NCBI GenBank assembly: GCA_937928045.1
Contig: CALFWO010000015.1
Coordinates: 62,001-126,000, forward strand
DNA length: 64,000 nt
Source of the DNA: an uncultured Saprospiraceae bacterium
Lineage (GTDB): Bacteria; Bacteroidota; Bacteroidia; Chitinophagales; Saprospiraceae
Reading direction: 5' to 3'
Below the pieces are notes generated by a model. That model was not told the DNA's origin. It did no database searches and was given only the letters and a program-made list of their open reading frames with translations. Of the stretch, positions 44,311-54,315 are shown piece after piece (positions within the stretch are counted from its first letter, which is position 1; every line of letters begins with the position of its first letter). The position numbers and the translations under genes are program-made.

Positions 44311-46500
44311 TTACTTTGTGAATAACAACTCACGGTATTTTGGCAATGGCCAATACTCATCGGCAACAGTCATTTCCAACTTGTCGCAGTGGTAACGAAT
44401 GTCTTCGAAAAGTGGTTTTACTTTATCGCAGTATGCTTTCGATTTCTTAAAGGCATCAGTAATCTTGTTCGCTTTTTTCCGTGCTTCGGTCATCTTATCA
44501 ACATTAGATTTGATAGAAGCTATATGCCCAGAAATTGAAGTAATTAATTCAATTTGTTCTTTTGCATGTTTTTTGAAAGAAGATCCAAAAATATTTTTCA
44601 ATCCGCTTACATTTTCAATCAATGTATTTTGATATCCAATCGCTGTAGGAATAATAAAATTCGTCGCAAGATCACCTAAAATCCTTCCTTCAATTTGAAG
44701 TCGCATCATGTAATCTTCCAACTCAATTTCATATCGAGCTTCAGATTCAATATGAGAAAGAATACCCATCTTCTCAAACAAGTCAAGATTTTCTTTATTC
44801 ACTTTTACTTTCAATGCATCTGGAGTGTTTTTGTTGTTAGAAAGTCCTCTTTTCTTAGCTTCCTTCACCCAGGCATCTCCGTAGCCATCGCCTTCAAAAC
44901 GAATTGATTTTGATTTCTTGATGTAATCTCTAAGAACATTAAAGATCGCATCATCTTTCTTGATTTTTTTCTTAGCTATTAGCGCATCTACTTTGGTTTT
45001 GAATTCCATCAACTGTTTAGCCATTATGGTATTCAGAACAGTCATTGGAACTGCGCAGTTAGCAGTAGAACCAACAGCTCTAAATTCAAATTTAGCTCCT
45101 GTAAATGCAAACGGAGAAGTACGATTACGATCAGTGTTGTCTAAAAGTACATATGGAATTTTTCCAACGACATTTAGCTTTAATTCAGTTTTTTCTTCAG
45201 GAGATAATTTTCCATCAGAAACTTTTTCCAAGTTGTTTAGCACTTGCGTTAATTGTTCTCCGATAAATACTGAGATAATTGCCGGTGGTGCTTCATTGGC
45301 GCCCAATCTATGGTCATTACTTGCAGTAGCAATAGATGCTCTCAGTAAATCGGCATGATTGTGCACAGCCATAATGGTGTTCACGAAGAAGGTCAAAAAC
45401 TGTAGGTTACTCATTGGTGTTTTACCAGGAGCCAAAAGATTCACTCCAGTATCTGTGGCCAACGACCAATTGTTGTGTTTCCCTGAACCATTGATTCCAG
45501 CAAATGGTTTTTCATGGAATAATACACGGAAATGATGACGCTCTGCCACTTTTTCCATAACATCCATTAATAAGGAGTTGTGATCTACTGCCAAATTTGC
45601 CTCTTCAAATAAAGGAGCAATTTCAAATTGATTTGGCGCTACTTCATTGTGGCGTGTCTTTACTGGAATACCCAATTGAACACATTCGAATTCCAATTCT
45701 CTCAAATAGGCTAAAGCTCTTGTTGGAATAGATCCGAAGTAATGATCATCCAATTGTTGCCCTTTGGCAGGGTGGTGACCAACGACAGTTCTTCCAGCCA
45801 TGACAAGGTCAGGACGCGCATTTGCCAAAGCAGAATCGATCAAGAAAAATTCTTGTTCCCATCCTAAAGTGGCGATCACTTTCTTTACGTTCTTATCAAA
45901 GTATTTTGCAACTGCCGTTGCAGCTCCATCGACAGCTTGCAAAGCTCTCAAAAGAGGTGTTTTGTTATCTAAAGCTTCTCCAGTATAAGAAACAAAAATG
46001 GTAGGAATACAAAGCGTAGATCCCATTACGAAAGCTGGAGAAGTTGGATCCCATGCAGTATAACCTCTTGCTTCAAAAGTATTTCGAATTCCTCCATTCG
46101 GAAAAGAAGATGCATCCGGTTCTTGCTGAACCAATTGTGAGCCTCCAAATTTTTCCATTGCTTCTCCATCACCAATTGGTTCGAAGAATGCGTCGTGCTT
46201 TTCAGCAGTGATTCCTGTTAGTGGCTGAAACCAGTGTGTATAATGAGTGGCACCTTGCTCAAGCGCCCAGGACTTCATTGCAGAAGCCACTTGATCAGCG
46301 ATATCTCTATCGATTTTTGTACCATGATTTACGGCATCTTGGACAGCGTTGTAGGCATCCTTAGATAGGTGATGTCGTTGAGAATCTTTGGTAAATACCT
46401 TTGATCCAAATAAAGAAGATCGACGGTTTGTTTCTTCTTGAATAACCCTTGGTTTACGATTTAACGTTTCCTGAAGGGCCTGCATTCTTATTTTTGACAT
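44311..46500 (-). CDS. glnN: Glutamine synthetase type III
   Basis: Makes glutamine from glutamate, ammonia and ATP in the cytoplasm. At 729 residues it has the type III length (types I and II are roughly 350-470). Typical motifs: ATLGWEQEFFLID, VAPNQFEIAPLFEEANLAVDHN, FHEKPFAGINGSGKHNNWSL (active-site loops) and NRTSPFAFTG. The C-terminal half has a long helical extension (about 640-729). It is a single gene with a terminator behind it and a 247-base upstream gap, presumably containing its promoter. Confidence 0.96.
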   Translation of the reverse strand: MSKIRMQALQETLNRKPRVIQEETNRRSSLFGSKVFTKDSQRHHLSKDAYNAVQDAVNHGTKIDRDIADQVASAMKSWALEQGATHYTHWFQPLTGITAEKHDAFFEPIGDGEAMEKFGGSQLVQQEPDASSFPNGGIRNTFEARGYTAWDPTSPAFVMGSTLCIPTIFVSYTGEALDNKTPLLRALQAVDGAATAVAKYFDKNVKKVIATLGWEQEFFLIDSALANARPDLVMAGRTVVGHHPAKGQQLDDHYFGSIPTRALAYLRELEFECVQLGIPVKTRHNEVAPNQFEIAPLFEEANLAVDHNSLLMDVMEKVAERHHFRVLFHEKPFAGINGSGKHNNWSLATDTGVNLLAPGKTPMSNLQFLTFFVNTIMAVHNHADLLRASIATASNDHRLGANEAPPAIISVFIGEQLTQVLNNLEKVSDGKLSPEEKTELKLNVVGKIPYVLLDNTDRNRTSPFAFTGAKFEFRAVGSTANCAVPMTVLNTIMAKQLMEFKTKVDALIAKKKIKKDDAIFNVLRDYIKKSKSIRFEGDGYGDAWVKEAKKRGLSNNKNTPDALKVKVNKENLDLFEKMGILSHIESEARYEIELEDYMMRLQIEGRILGDLATNFIIPTAIGYQNTLIENVSGLKNIFGSSFKKHAKEQIELITSISGHIASIKSNVDKMTEARKKANKITDAFKKSKAYCDKVKPLFEDIRYHCDKLEMTVADEYWPLPKYRELLFTK

Positions 46501-46765
46501 TTTATAGAAGGTTGTGTGGTGAAATCTAGGGGCAAAAATATAAAATTATATAGATTGATGCACGGATACCCCAAAAAAATAGGGGGTGTTTGGTGAAAAA
46601 AGTGAATTAGTACACAGTTAACCCCATTTTTTATTAAAATTTTGATTTTACTGATGTATTTGGTCCAAATATCCTGTCCTTACTTAGTACTATTTCTTTG
46701 TTATCTTTGAAAAGTAGACATCCAAAGCCTGGGAATGCTCGTTACAGGTGTATAAAACCATTGAA

Positions 46766-49222
46766 ATGAAAAGGCAATTGTCCAAATTAGTGCTTAAAAA
46801 TCTTCTTGTTTTTTTGTGTCTTCCTTTTTTAACAAATGGACAAGCGATCTATTCTGGACAAATCACAGATGTTGGCACTCGTTCAAGCGTTCCTGATGTT
46901 GACATTAAACTGGCAAATACTGTGAATTCTACAGTGTCGGATTACGATGGGAATTTTCTTCTTCAGAATTCAGCGGTTAATTCAGTTCCTATTCCTAAGA
47001 ACAAATACCATTTCTTTAATCATGCCGTGCTTTGGGAATCTGATCATAGTGTCTCCGTTGAGATTTTCAGCATTGATGGTAGGCTCGTAACCAGTGCGTA
47101 TGATTTGGGGAAAAACGGGTCTTATCTTTTCGCTCAGTTTCCAATTGGTATTTACATCATAAGCCTGTCGACCAAAGAAGAGCGGCAAAGTTTTAAGGCT
47201 TTTTCTAATGGCATTTTCACGTCGGTCGTTGACGAAAAAAGAACTTGGTATCAATCTTCTGTAAATAATCAACCAGATACCTTATTGCTTTCAAAAGAAG
47301 GTTATTATCCACGAACCATAGCGTTGAATGGTCAAGATAGTTTTTTACAGTTAGGACTTTTGCAGAGATCAGTTGACGAACTTCATTACTTCAATGAATT
47401 AATTGATCCTGTGGCCTTCGAATTGATTAGCAGCAAACCTTCTCGAACAAATGATGGAGAAGTATCTGCGGTGAAAATTATATATGACAATGATGATGAC
47501 CTCATGTATTATATGAATACAAAGAGATACAGTTTGCATTATAATTTTGCAAGAGATCAACTTGGTTTTAATCAAGGAGGCTATGTTTTTAATCAAACAC
47601 AATATCGAGAAAATGAAGAACGATATTTATATCCCGCTAATCTTAACTACTACAAAAACACTGATAAATATATTTTACATTTTGTTTCTGCCAATGAGAT
47701 TTCTTGTGATAAAATAAAGTTGTTGTATGAAAAAATTATTGAGACCTCTTATCTAGAAGGTAAACTTTTCGTGCTAGCGAATCGAATTGAATTTTTGGAT
47801 TGCGATGTTCCGATAATCACAACCGAAGAATTGTATGAAGGGCAAAACTATCAAGCTTTAAATCTTACTGAGAATTTTGGCTATTTGAAGAAAGTGGAAC
47901 TGGATGAATTAGAAGACACTTACTTGGGAAGACATGATATCGCTTTGCTCAACGGAATTCCTAATGATGTTTCCGTGGTTGCAGGAATAATTACTACAGA
48001 GTTTCAAACACCATTAAGTCATATAAATGTGCTGAGTCACAATCGAGGAACACCTAATATGGCGCTCAGAGATGGTTGGGGAAATCCAATATTAGAAAAT
48101 TTGTTGGACGAATTGGTTTATCTCAATGTAAGGTCGGATTCTTTCGAAATTCGAAAAGCAACCTTAGAGGAAGCTACTGAATTTTGGCAAGCCAATGAAC
48201 CTCAGGAAATCATAGAATTAGACGCTGACTTATCTGTCTCAGGTTTGGTAGATCTCGAAGAGGCTACTCATAAAGATGTGAATATTATAGGAGGTAAGGC
48301 AAGTAATTACGCAGAGTTGTTGAATGTGCGCTTGGATGGAGACCCAATCCTAACACCAGAAGGTGCTTTTGGAATTCCGTTTTATTATTACGACCAGCAC
48401 ATGAAGTCCGCAGGACTTGACACTTATATTGAGGAAATGCTTCTTGATGATGATTTTATAAATGTCCCAGCGATCCGTCAAGATATGCTTAAAGCTTTAC
48501 GCAAGCGCATTAAGGATCATCCATTAGATGCAACATTATTTGATTTAGTGAAAAATGAAATTGACGATTTTGCAAATTTCCCTTCATATCGCTTTAGGTC
48601 TTCTACAAATGCTGAGGATTTAGAATCTTTTTCTGGAGCCGGATTATACAGTTCTCATTCTGCGAAAAAGGATGATGCTTCAAAAACTATTGATAGTGCG
48701 ATTAAAAAGGTTTGGGCCAGTCAATGGAATTGGAGAGCTTTTGAAGAACGCAGCTATTATAAGATTGTACATACCTCTTGTGCGATGGGTATTTTGGTAC
48801 ACCGATCGTTCCCAGATGAAGATGCAAATGGCGTTTTAATTACGAAAAACCTATACAACAATAATCCAGGTTTTATCATTAATGTTCAATATAAAGAATA
48901 CAGTATTGTATTTCCCGAGCCTGGGATTTTACACGATCAGATCATGTTGTTGGCTTGGTCTGTAGAACCAGGACAAGATTTTATGGCTGAATACTTAACC
49001 TTTTCAAATGTTCCCGAGCTTAATGGCCAAACGGTGATGAGCGATGCTGAATTGTATAAATTAGGGGCGATGTCCAAGGCTGTTCGAGATTACTTTTACA
49101 GCAATGTGCCAAATACTTGTGCCTGTGAGCTTAATGATTTTGGATTAGACATTGAGTTCAAGGTAGATTCCCAAGTTGGAAATCGAAAAATTTATATTAA
49201 ACAAGCTAGGCTATTTAATTAA
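46766..49222 (+). CDS. Exported dikinase-like protein: LSH phosphohistidine domain plus PPDK-type ATP-grasp
   Basis: About 818 residues from the ATG at 46766 (MKRQLSKLVLKN); residue numbers below use the frame starting six codons earlier. Signal peptide to about 32; carboxypeptidase-regulatory-like beta domain (about 34-75); a module resembling a T9SS type A tail (about 80-155, VEIFSIDGRLV, FPIGIYIISL); a region shared with the convergent protein (about 205-400); a phosphohistidine domain with H425 in TPLSHINVL; an ATP-grasp of PPDK_N type (about 505-824; GGKASN, FRSSTNAEDLESFSGAGLY, KKVWASQWNWRAF, GLDIEFKV then IKQAR). The His-before-ATP-grasp order is that of glucan, water dikinases, not PPDK. 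No pyruvate/PEP barrel and no C-terminal sorting tail. Substrate unknown. Confidence 0.85.
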   Translation: MKRQLSKLVLKNLLVFLCLPFLTNGQAIYSGQITDVGTRSSVPDVDIKLANTVNSTVSDYDGNFLLQNSAVNSVPIPKNKYHFFNHAVLWESDHSVSVEIFSIDGRLVTSAYDLGKNGSYLFAQFPIGIYIISLSTKEERQSFKAFSNGIFTSVVDEKRTWYQSSVNNQPDTLLLSKEGYYPRTIALNGQDSFLQLGLLQRSVDELHYFNELIDPVAFELISSKPSRTNDGEVSAVKIIYDNDDDLMYYMNTKRYSLHYNFARDQLGFNQGGYVFNQTQYRENEERYLYPANLNYYKNTDKYILHFVSANEISCDKIKLLYEKIIETSYLEGKLFVLANRIEFLDCDVPIITTEELYEGQNYQALNLTENFGYLKKVELDELEDTYLGRHDIALLNGIPNDVSVVAGIITTEFQTPLSHINVLSHNRGTPNMALRDGWGNPILENLLDELVYLNVRSDSFEIRKATLEEATEFWQANEPQEIIELDADLSVSGLVDLEEATHKDVNIIGGKASNYAELLNVRLDGDPILTPEGAFGIPFYYYDQHMKSAGLDTYIEEMLLDDDFINVPAIRQDMLKALRKRIKDHPLDATLFDLVKNEIDDFANFPSYRFRSSTNAEDLESFSGAGLYSSHSAKKDDASKTIDSAIKKVWASQWNWRAFEERSYYKIVHTSCAMGILVHRSFPDEDANGVLITKNLYNNNPGFIINVQYKEYSIVFPEPGILHDQIMLLAWSVEPGQDFMAEYLTFSNVPELNGQTVMSDAELYKLGAMSKAVRDYFYSNVPNTCACELNDFGLDIEFKVDSQVGNRKIYIKQARLFN

Positions 49223-49262
49223 TTAAATTTTAGCACTATTTATTTTAACTAATGGTGTCAAT

Positions 49263-49303
49263 ACAAAGAGGACAGATTTATTTTTAGAATCTGACCTCTT
49301 TGT
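49263..49303. terminator. Bidirectional terminator between the two dikinase-like genes
   Basis: A 16-bp stem with a single mismatch (49263-49278 with 49288-49303, 9-base loop) lies in the 98-base gap between the convergent genes. It can terminate both transcripts. Confidence 0.8.
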
Positions 49304-49320
49304 TAATAATATTTATTGTA

Positions 49321-52300
49321 TTATAGTTTCACTACTTTAAAGTGTTTTTCAAACTCATTATTAAAGCATTTTGCAAAGTAAGTTCCCGGAGAGAAGTCAT
49401 TTAGAGAAATTATTGTCTTTGATTGGCCATCATTATTTGAAATGGCACTACTTTGAATGAGCCTACCTAAATTATCATAGATTTCAATATTTACTGTATT
49501 TACTATTTGAGCGAATTCAGCTATTTCAATTATTAAATGATCTTTGGTAGGATTAGGAAATACTTTGATTTGATTTGAATGAATATCATTGATGTTGTCT
49601 ATAAGATCAAAACCGACTTCTACTGTTTCCTCAAAGGAACAAGATTCAAAAGCACTATTAATAACAATGTCATAATTACCTGGAAGTAAATTTTCAAATA
49701 TTTCATCGTTCCCAAAAGTCTGACCTCCATCAATGCTGTATTCAAATGGTCCAATTCCACCAGTTGTGCTAATCGAAATCATTCCGTCAGGGGCACCTTC
49801 ATTTGAAGCATTGGTAGGTAATAACTCTGCTGTAAAAGCGCATCCTTCTCCATTTGGGCAAAACAATTCTTCCGTTGAAAATTCAAATTCACCATCGTTG
49901 GTAAAGAGGGTTTCACCCATTGAATTAATCATTAAAAAGCTACCTTGACCAGCTCCGCAGCAAATTCCATCCCCAAAATCATCATTAACGATTAACTTGA
50001 AACAGGAACTGTATTTTAGGCAAATTTCTTCTTCATAGATTACATCAGATGAGGTTAACCCCCCAGAAGCTATTGTTTCATTATTGAATTGATCTTTGAT
50101 TATCCATGAAGTTTCAGCTGGATAATCGTCCGCATTAATAACAAGTGTAACATAGTCAAATTCGGAATCTGAAGACTCGACCGTAATGGAAGACGAATTA
50201 TTAGTCTCGACTGCATCTGTAGTTCCATTTACAGTTAAAAGATTAAGAGTGATTTCATTATTTGTTGGCATCAAGTTCTCCTTCACGGTTATGGTAATAT
50301 CCCTTTCTATAGAATACGGGATACTAAAATTGTAATTAACTACTTCTATTACCACACCATTAGCGATTACTTCAATTTCAGTACTGTTAAAAGTTGTTGC
50401 TCCATAATTTGATACTGTTGCAATTACATCTATTTCACCGTCACATTTCACCTCATCTAATGTCGCGAGTATTCCACCTTCCAATACATGTAATTTACTG
50501 ATAACTGCTGAAAGTGTATCGTTTCTATTATATCCATCTATTGAATCTGAAACAATTACTTCAGTACTATAATCCCCGAGCGTAGAAAAATCTACAGGGA
50601 CGGTAAACTGGTATTCTTTATCGGTAAAAGGTCTAATGGTATCGCTAATCTCTAAAGTTTCGACTAGTTGACCATCTACCCAAAGTGCAACTTCAAAATC
50701 ACTCATGTCTTCTAATCCCTGATTACCAATTGTTGCGGTGATTAATTCCTGGGCTCCTAAATCAGCAGAACTAGTTGGTTCATTGATTTCAATAACACCG
50801 AGATCATAATTGGATTTAATTTCTGCCCAGAAAGATACCCAAGGGCGGGCTTGCTTAATAACAAGTTGGTCTTGCGCAGTAACTTTATATTCAATGTCCA
50901 TTCCAAAACCTTCTGCACCAACTACATCATACAATATTGCAAATTCATCATGGATAACTTTAAGATAATCTCTCATCTGATCAAGATAAATATCATCCAT
51001 TACCAATTCATTTACTCCTACTAAATTCGAATATCTTAAAACGACATAACCTTCATTAGGATCTTGATTTAATAATATTTCTTCGGGAATAGTATTGGGA
51101 TCTGGATTCGTAATAAGTGATTCACCTACTTGAGTATTAAGATAGAAAGTGTTTTGGGTATTAAAAACAGGATCAATACTTATACCTACACCATTTGATT
51201 TTTCATCTTCAAAATTTGGATGACATAAAATACCCATAGCTGCCACTTCATGTACCACTCTGAAAAAATCTCGTTCTTCATAGGCCCTAAAATTCCACAT
51301 GCTGGCATATATTTGCTTGATCGATTTTTTGATATGCCCTTCAATAGGGTGCTGGGTTTTGGAAGTATACAATCCCGCTCCACTAAATCCAGGAAGATCT
51401 TCATTGTTTGTACTAGATCGACAACGGACAGAAGTACCTGCAGGAAATTGGTCATGCATAGCTTGCAAAGAATCTAGCATCCATTGCGGCATATCAGCAT
51501 CCTTAATGTCTTTTCTAAAGTCCTTGAGCATGTCAATTCGAGTTTCCAAATCTGCAATAAAGGAAGGGTCATTTAAAATTTGGTTAGCCTTATCATAAAA
51601 CCCATTGAATTTCATGAACTCGTCATAATAGTAAAATGGAATACCAAATCCATTTGGAATGGTACCTTCTGGAAATCCAAATGTTCTCATGGTTGCTACA
51701 TTGGTACATTTTGCTCCAAATGCATCTGACATATCAAAAGTGATTTCATCCAATGGTAAAATATTTGTTTGAGTCAAATCGCGCACCGGTATTTGTTCCT
51801 CTGTAGGTCTTAGTTTTTCGTACCAAGCGTTTACTTCGTCAAGAGATGCTTCTCTTATTGTATATTCATCACCTTCAACTTTGTAATAAATATAATTATC
51901 CAATAAGCTGGCAATTGAATCGATCATCAAAGGTTCCTTGATATAAGCATTTGGTACATTATCTTGTATCGCTCTTAGATTGACATGAGATAGGGGAGTT
52001 TGTAAAACAGATGTAATTATTCCACCAACTCTAGGCAGTGAATTTGGAAGCGCATCATATAAAACAACATCCCTTGAACCTGGCGTTTCACCTAATTCCA
52101 TTTGTCTAAATAAACCGAATCCTTCCGCTTGATGGAAAGGAATATAATCTACGTCAGCGGTCAAATCAGATTCTAAAACAACATTTATTCTGCCGCCAAC
52201 AAAGCCATCTTTGTATGTGTTTAAATAATTTGCTTCACCACCATTTCCAATAAAATGCTGCAAATTGTTTTGTAGGAAAGGCATATTTGCCATTAGTAAT

Positions 52301-53034
52301 TCAAAAGTTCTTTGGGTAGATTCAAAAGATTCGGCATCTCCAAAAGAAAAATTAAATGAGTAACTACCAATTGCCCCATTTGGAAGGATTTCATTCGGAT
52401 TGTAAGTGATTTCACCAGATCCATCATCACCAGTGCCAAAATTACCAATTGCGCTAAAAAAGTCACCATGAATAATATGTGTATTACTGTTGATGAAATA
52501 TACCTTTGGTTCATCAGTATATTTGTCAAGTATTCCGAATTTTACGTATTGTTGGCCATCAAGAAAGGGTGCCCACGATACATTTTGCACTACTGCTAAA
52601 TCTTGAAAAGTCTGTGCATCCGGAATTGAAGTGGCACCATCTGTAAATGAAACTGCCTCTGCAAAATTCAAAGGAGCATTTGTCGGCATGTTGTTGAACT
52701 CAGTAATGTCATCAATTCCATCGCCATCCGTATCATCAGGATTAGCAATAGAGTGTTCTGTTATTTTATAATTCTGTAGCGCATAAGCTTGGCCGGGTTC
52801 AGAAATAGTCATATTTCCATCAATTCCCATGGTTATTGATGTTATGGTTTCGCTAGTCAAATTTGGTTCGTGCAATGCAGTCAACAAATAGTATTTATCG
52901 GCCTGAGCTTCAATTTCTAATTGTACCTGACCTAAATTATTTATGGAGTAATCTAGAATTGGAACATTTTGACCAAGACAATAATTACAAATTATTAGAC
53001 AAATTACTAGAGTAGAGATAAATCCTTTGTTCAT
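49321..53034 (-). CDS. Large T9SS-sorted dikinase-like protein with adhesion-type C-terminal domains
   Basis: A 1237-residue exported protein. Signal peptide (1-21); a calcium-loop segment DTDGDGIDDITEFN (about 101-114); a region shared with the convergent protein (about 160-330); phosphohistidine domain with H350 in TPLSHVNLRAI; PPDK_N ATP-grasp (about 435-732; RCRSSTNNEDLPGFSGAGLY, KQIYASMWNFRAYEE, GMDIEYKV then IKQARPW); two CARDB-like Ig domains (about 740-950); two further beta domains, one with GDGICCGAG (about 1018-1030) and a SprB-like repeat segment (about 1075-1140); and a type A sorting tail (about 1155-1237; VFPNPTKDHLII, FSPGTYFAK). Domain order is that of glucan, water dikinases. 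It should be displayed on the cell surface. Activity and substrate are unknown. Confidence 0.87.
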   Translation of the reverse strand: MNKGFISTLVICLIICNYCLGQNVPILDYSINNLGQVQLEIEAQADKYYLLTALHEPNLTSETITSITMGIDGNMTISEPGQAYALQNYKITEHSIANPDDTDGDGIDDITEFNNMPTNAPLNFAEAVSFTDGATSIPDAQTFQDLAVVQNVSWAPFLDGQQYVKFGILDKYTDEPKVYFINSNTHIIHGDFFSAIGNFGTGDDGSGEITYNPNEILPNGAIGSYSFNFSFGDAESFESTQRTFELLMANMPFLQNNLQHFIGNGGEANYLNTYKDGFVGGRINVVLESDLTADVDYIPFHQAEGFGLFRQMELGETPGSRDVVLYDALPNSLPRVGGIITSVLQTPLSHVNLRAIQDNVPNAYIKEPLMIDSIASLLDNYIYYKVEGDEYTIREASLDEVNAWYEKLRPTEEQIPVRDLTQTNILPLDEITFDMSDAFGAKCTNVATMRTFGFPEGTIPNGFGIPFYYYDEFMKFNGFYDKANQILNDPSFIADLETRIDMLKDFRKDIKDADMPQWMLDSLQAMHDQFPAGTSVRCRSSTNNEDLPGFSGAGLYTSKTQHPIEGHIKKSIKQIYASMWNFRAYEERDFFRVVHEVAAMGILCHPNFEDEKSNGVGISIDPVFNTQNTFYLNTQVGESLITNPDPNTIPEEILLNQDPNEGYVVLRYSNLVGVNELVMDDIYLDQMRDYLKVIHDEFAILYDVVGAEGFGMDIEYKVTAQDQLVIKQARPWVSFWAEIKSNYDLGVIEINEPTSSADLGAQELITATIGNQGLEDMSDFEVALWVDGQLVETLEISDTIRPFTDKEYQFTVPVDFSTLGDYSTEVIVSDSIDGYNRNDTLSAVISKLHVLEGGILATLDEVKCDGEIDVIATVSNYGATTFNSTEIEVIANGVVIEVVNYNFSIPYSIERDITITVKENLMPTNNEITLNLLTVNGTTDAVETNNSSSITVESSDSEFDYVTLVINADDYPAETSWIIKDQFNNETIASGGLTSSDVIYEEEICLKYSSCFKLIVNDDFGDGICCGAGQGSFLMINSMGETLFTNDGEFEFSTEELFCPNGEGCAFTAELLPTNASNEGAPDGMISISTTGGIGPFEYSIDGGQTFGNDEIFENLLPGNYDIVINSAFESCSFEETVEVGFDLIDNINDIHSNQIKVFPNPTKDHLIIEIAEFAQIVNTVNIEIYDNLGRLIQSSAISNNDGQSKTIISLNDFSPGTYFAKCFNNEFEKHFKVVKL

Positions 53035-53309
53035 AATATTTTATAAATGGAGTTGAAAATTTCGTTAATGCCAAGATAATTAGCCAGAATCTAAAATCTT
53101 TATCTAACTGTGACTTAAGGAAGTGAAACGACAAAATTTAATTATATGATTAATGGTCAGGGAAAATTCAACTTTATAAAATTTATGAATTTGGTGTCGA
53201 ATCGGTACTCTAAGAAAGAATGTTCAAGTTTACTGTTTTTGCTAAATAGCTTACATTTTAACAAGTAGATGTAGGAAATATAAAAATGGAATTTTGAAAA
53301 ATTAAATGT

Positions 53310-53765
53310 TCATAGTTTTTTATTCATTCGTGTTTCTAGGAATTCAACATTACCTATTTTTAAAACAACAGACTTGATGATTTTGAATTTTTTTTAAGTA
53401 AAATTTCTTAGCTGATGGAGTCGAAGTTAGTTATAGTTCCTTTAGATTTATTCTTTTGGTTTATTCTTCTAAATGGTTTATTAATGCACGACCAATTCAA
53501 CTTTTTCTTTTGGAATAACTGAAATAAAGGCCGACAACCATATTTCCTTCTAATCCTATTGTTCCGACAAGTCTTTCTTTTAGAAAGGCGCAGAATATCG
53601 TTCTATCGGACATGGATTTAAGTATTGTCGCCGGAGTATTTTTTGATTCCAAGCCTTGATTTGCTAAGAAGTATATTCATTTTCCAAAACGTTTTCAGTG
53701 TTCTTTCGAATAAGATATCTTAATTTTTTGGGATCTTTCTCACGGGCTTTTCGGATATTAAACAA
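53310..53765 (-). pseudogene. Decayed GNAT N-acetyltransferase
   Basis: Read on the minus strand from a TTG at 53763-53765, just after the DinB stop, three frames together spell a complete GNAT enzyme: NIRKAREKDPKKLRYLIRKN, ENEYTS, a TAG stop, QIKAW; then in a second frame TPATILKSMSDRTIFCAFL, ERLVGTIGLEGNMVVGLYF; then in a third IGRALINHLEE, KRINLKEL, LTSTPSAKKFY; finally VVLKIGNVEFLETRMN and a TGA. It contains at least three frameshifts and three internal stops. The total length (about 150 codons) is normal for the family, so it is an intact-length gene destroyed by many small lesions, not a fragment. Confidence 0.85.
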
Positions 53766-53767
53766 TG

Positions 53768-54295
53768 CTAATTTTGTTTTAGAATGGATAAATACGCTTT
53801 CCATGGACCAACTTCAGACATATATTGTTTGGCCATAACTCTTGAGATTTGAGCGATATGACCTAGATCATGAACCATCCAAGTAGATAAGAGTTCGCTG
53901 AGTTTGGTTCGTCCAAGTTCTGGATGTATTCCGGTCTTGGATAACTTGTCTTGGTTAATATCCATAGCGACCAGTTCTTCAATGTTATTGGTTCTAAGTC
54001 GCTTAAATTCAGCTAAAAGATTTTCTATGGTTTCAGATTTATTCGTTGACATTTGAGCAAACCGATCGAAAGGGGCAAATGTTTTATTGGACGCATCTGA
54101 AAGTATTATTTTAGCCCTTGGTATCCAATCTGTTTTTTCACCATGAATTAAATGTCCGAGCACATCAAATGGACTCCAAGTATCCAAGCCCTCATTATTT
54201 ACTAACCATTCTGCAGAAGTTCCTCTAAACATCGCTTCCAATACTTGAGGAGTTCTGCTAAGAATTTCTATCGATTTATTAATATTGTATTTCAC
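53768..54295 (-). CDS. DinB-family protein
   Basis: A 175-residue four-helix-bundle protein of the DinB/YfiT metal-binding superfamily. Histidines at the usual positions are visible: VLGHLIHGEKTDW (near residue 47) and MVHDLGHIAQ (near 142 and 146), which together would bind a metal ion; members include thiol transferases and uncharacterised stress proteins. The start codon is GTG (complement of 54293-54295); no ATG in frame exists upstream. It lies between two pseudogenes in the same orientation and is the only intact gene of that operon, which suggests either retained function or decay in progress. Confidence 0.85.
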   Translation of the reverse strand: MKYNINKSIEILSRTPQVLEAMFRGTSAEWLVNNEGLDTWSPFDVLGHLIHGEKTDWIPRAKIILSDASNKTFAPFDRFAQMSTNKSETIENLLAEFKRLRTNNIEELVAMDINQDKLSKTGIHPELGRTKLSELLSTWMVHDLGHIAQISRVMAKQYMSEVGPWKAYLSILKQN

Positions 54296-54315
54296 ATCAA
54301 TTGATTTGATTAAAC

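Noticed and set aside
44960-45358. 132-codon plus-strand open frame
   Set aside because: It lies inside the glnN gene on the opposite strand; the glutamine synthetase frame is unmistakable and the antisense frame has no recognisable protein features.
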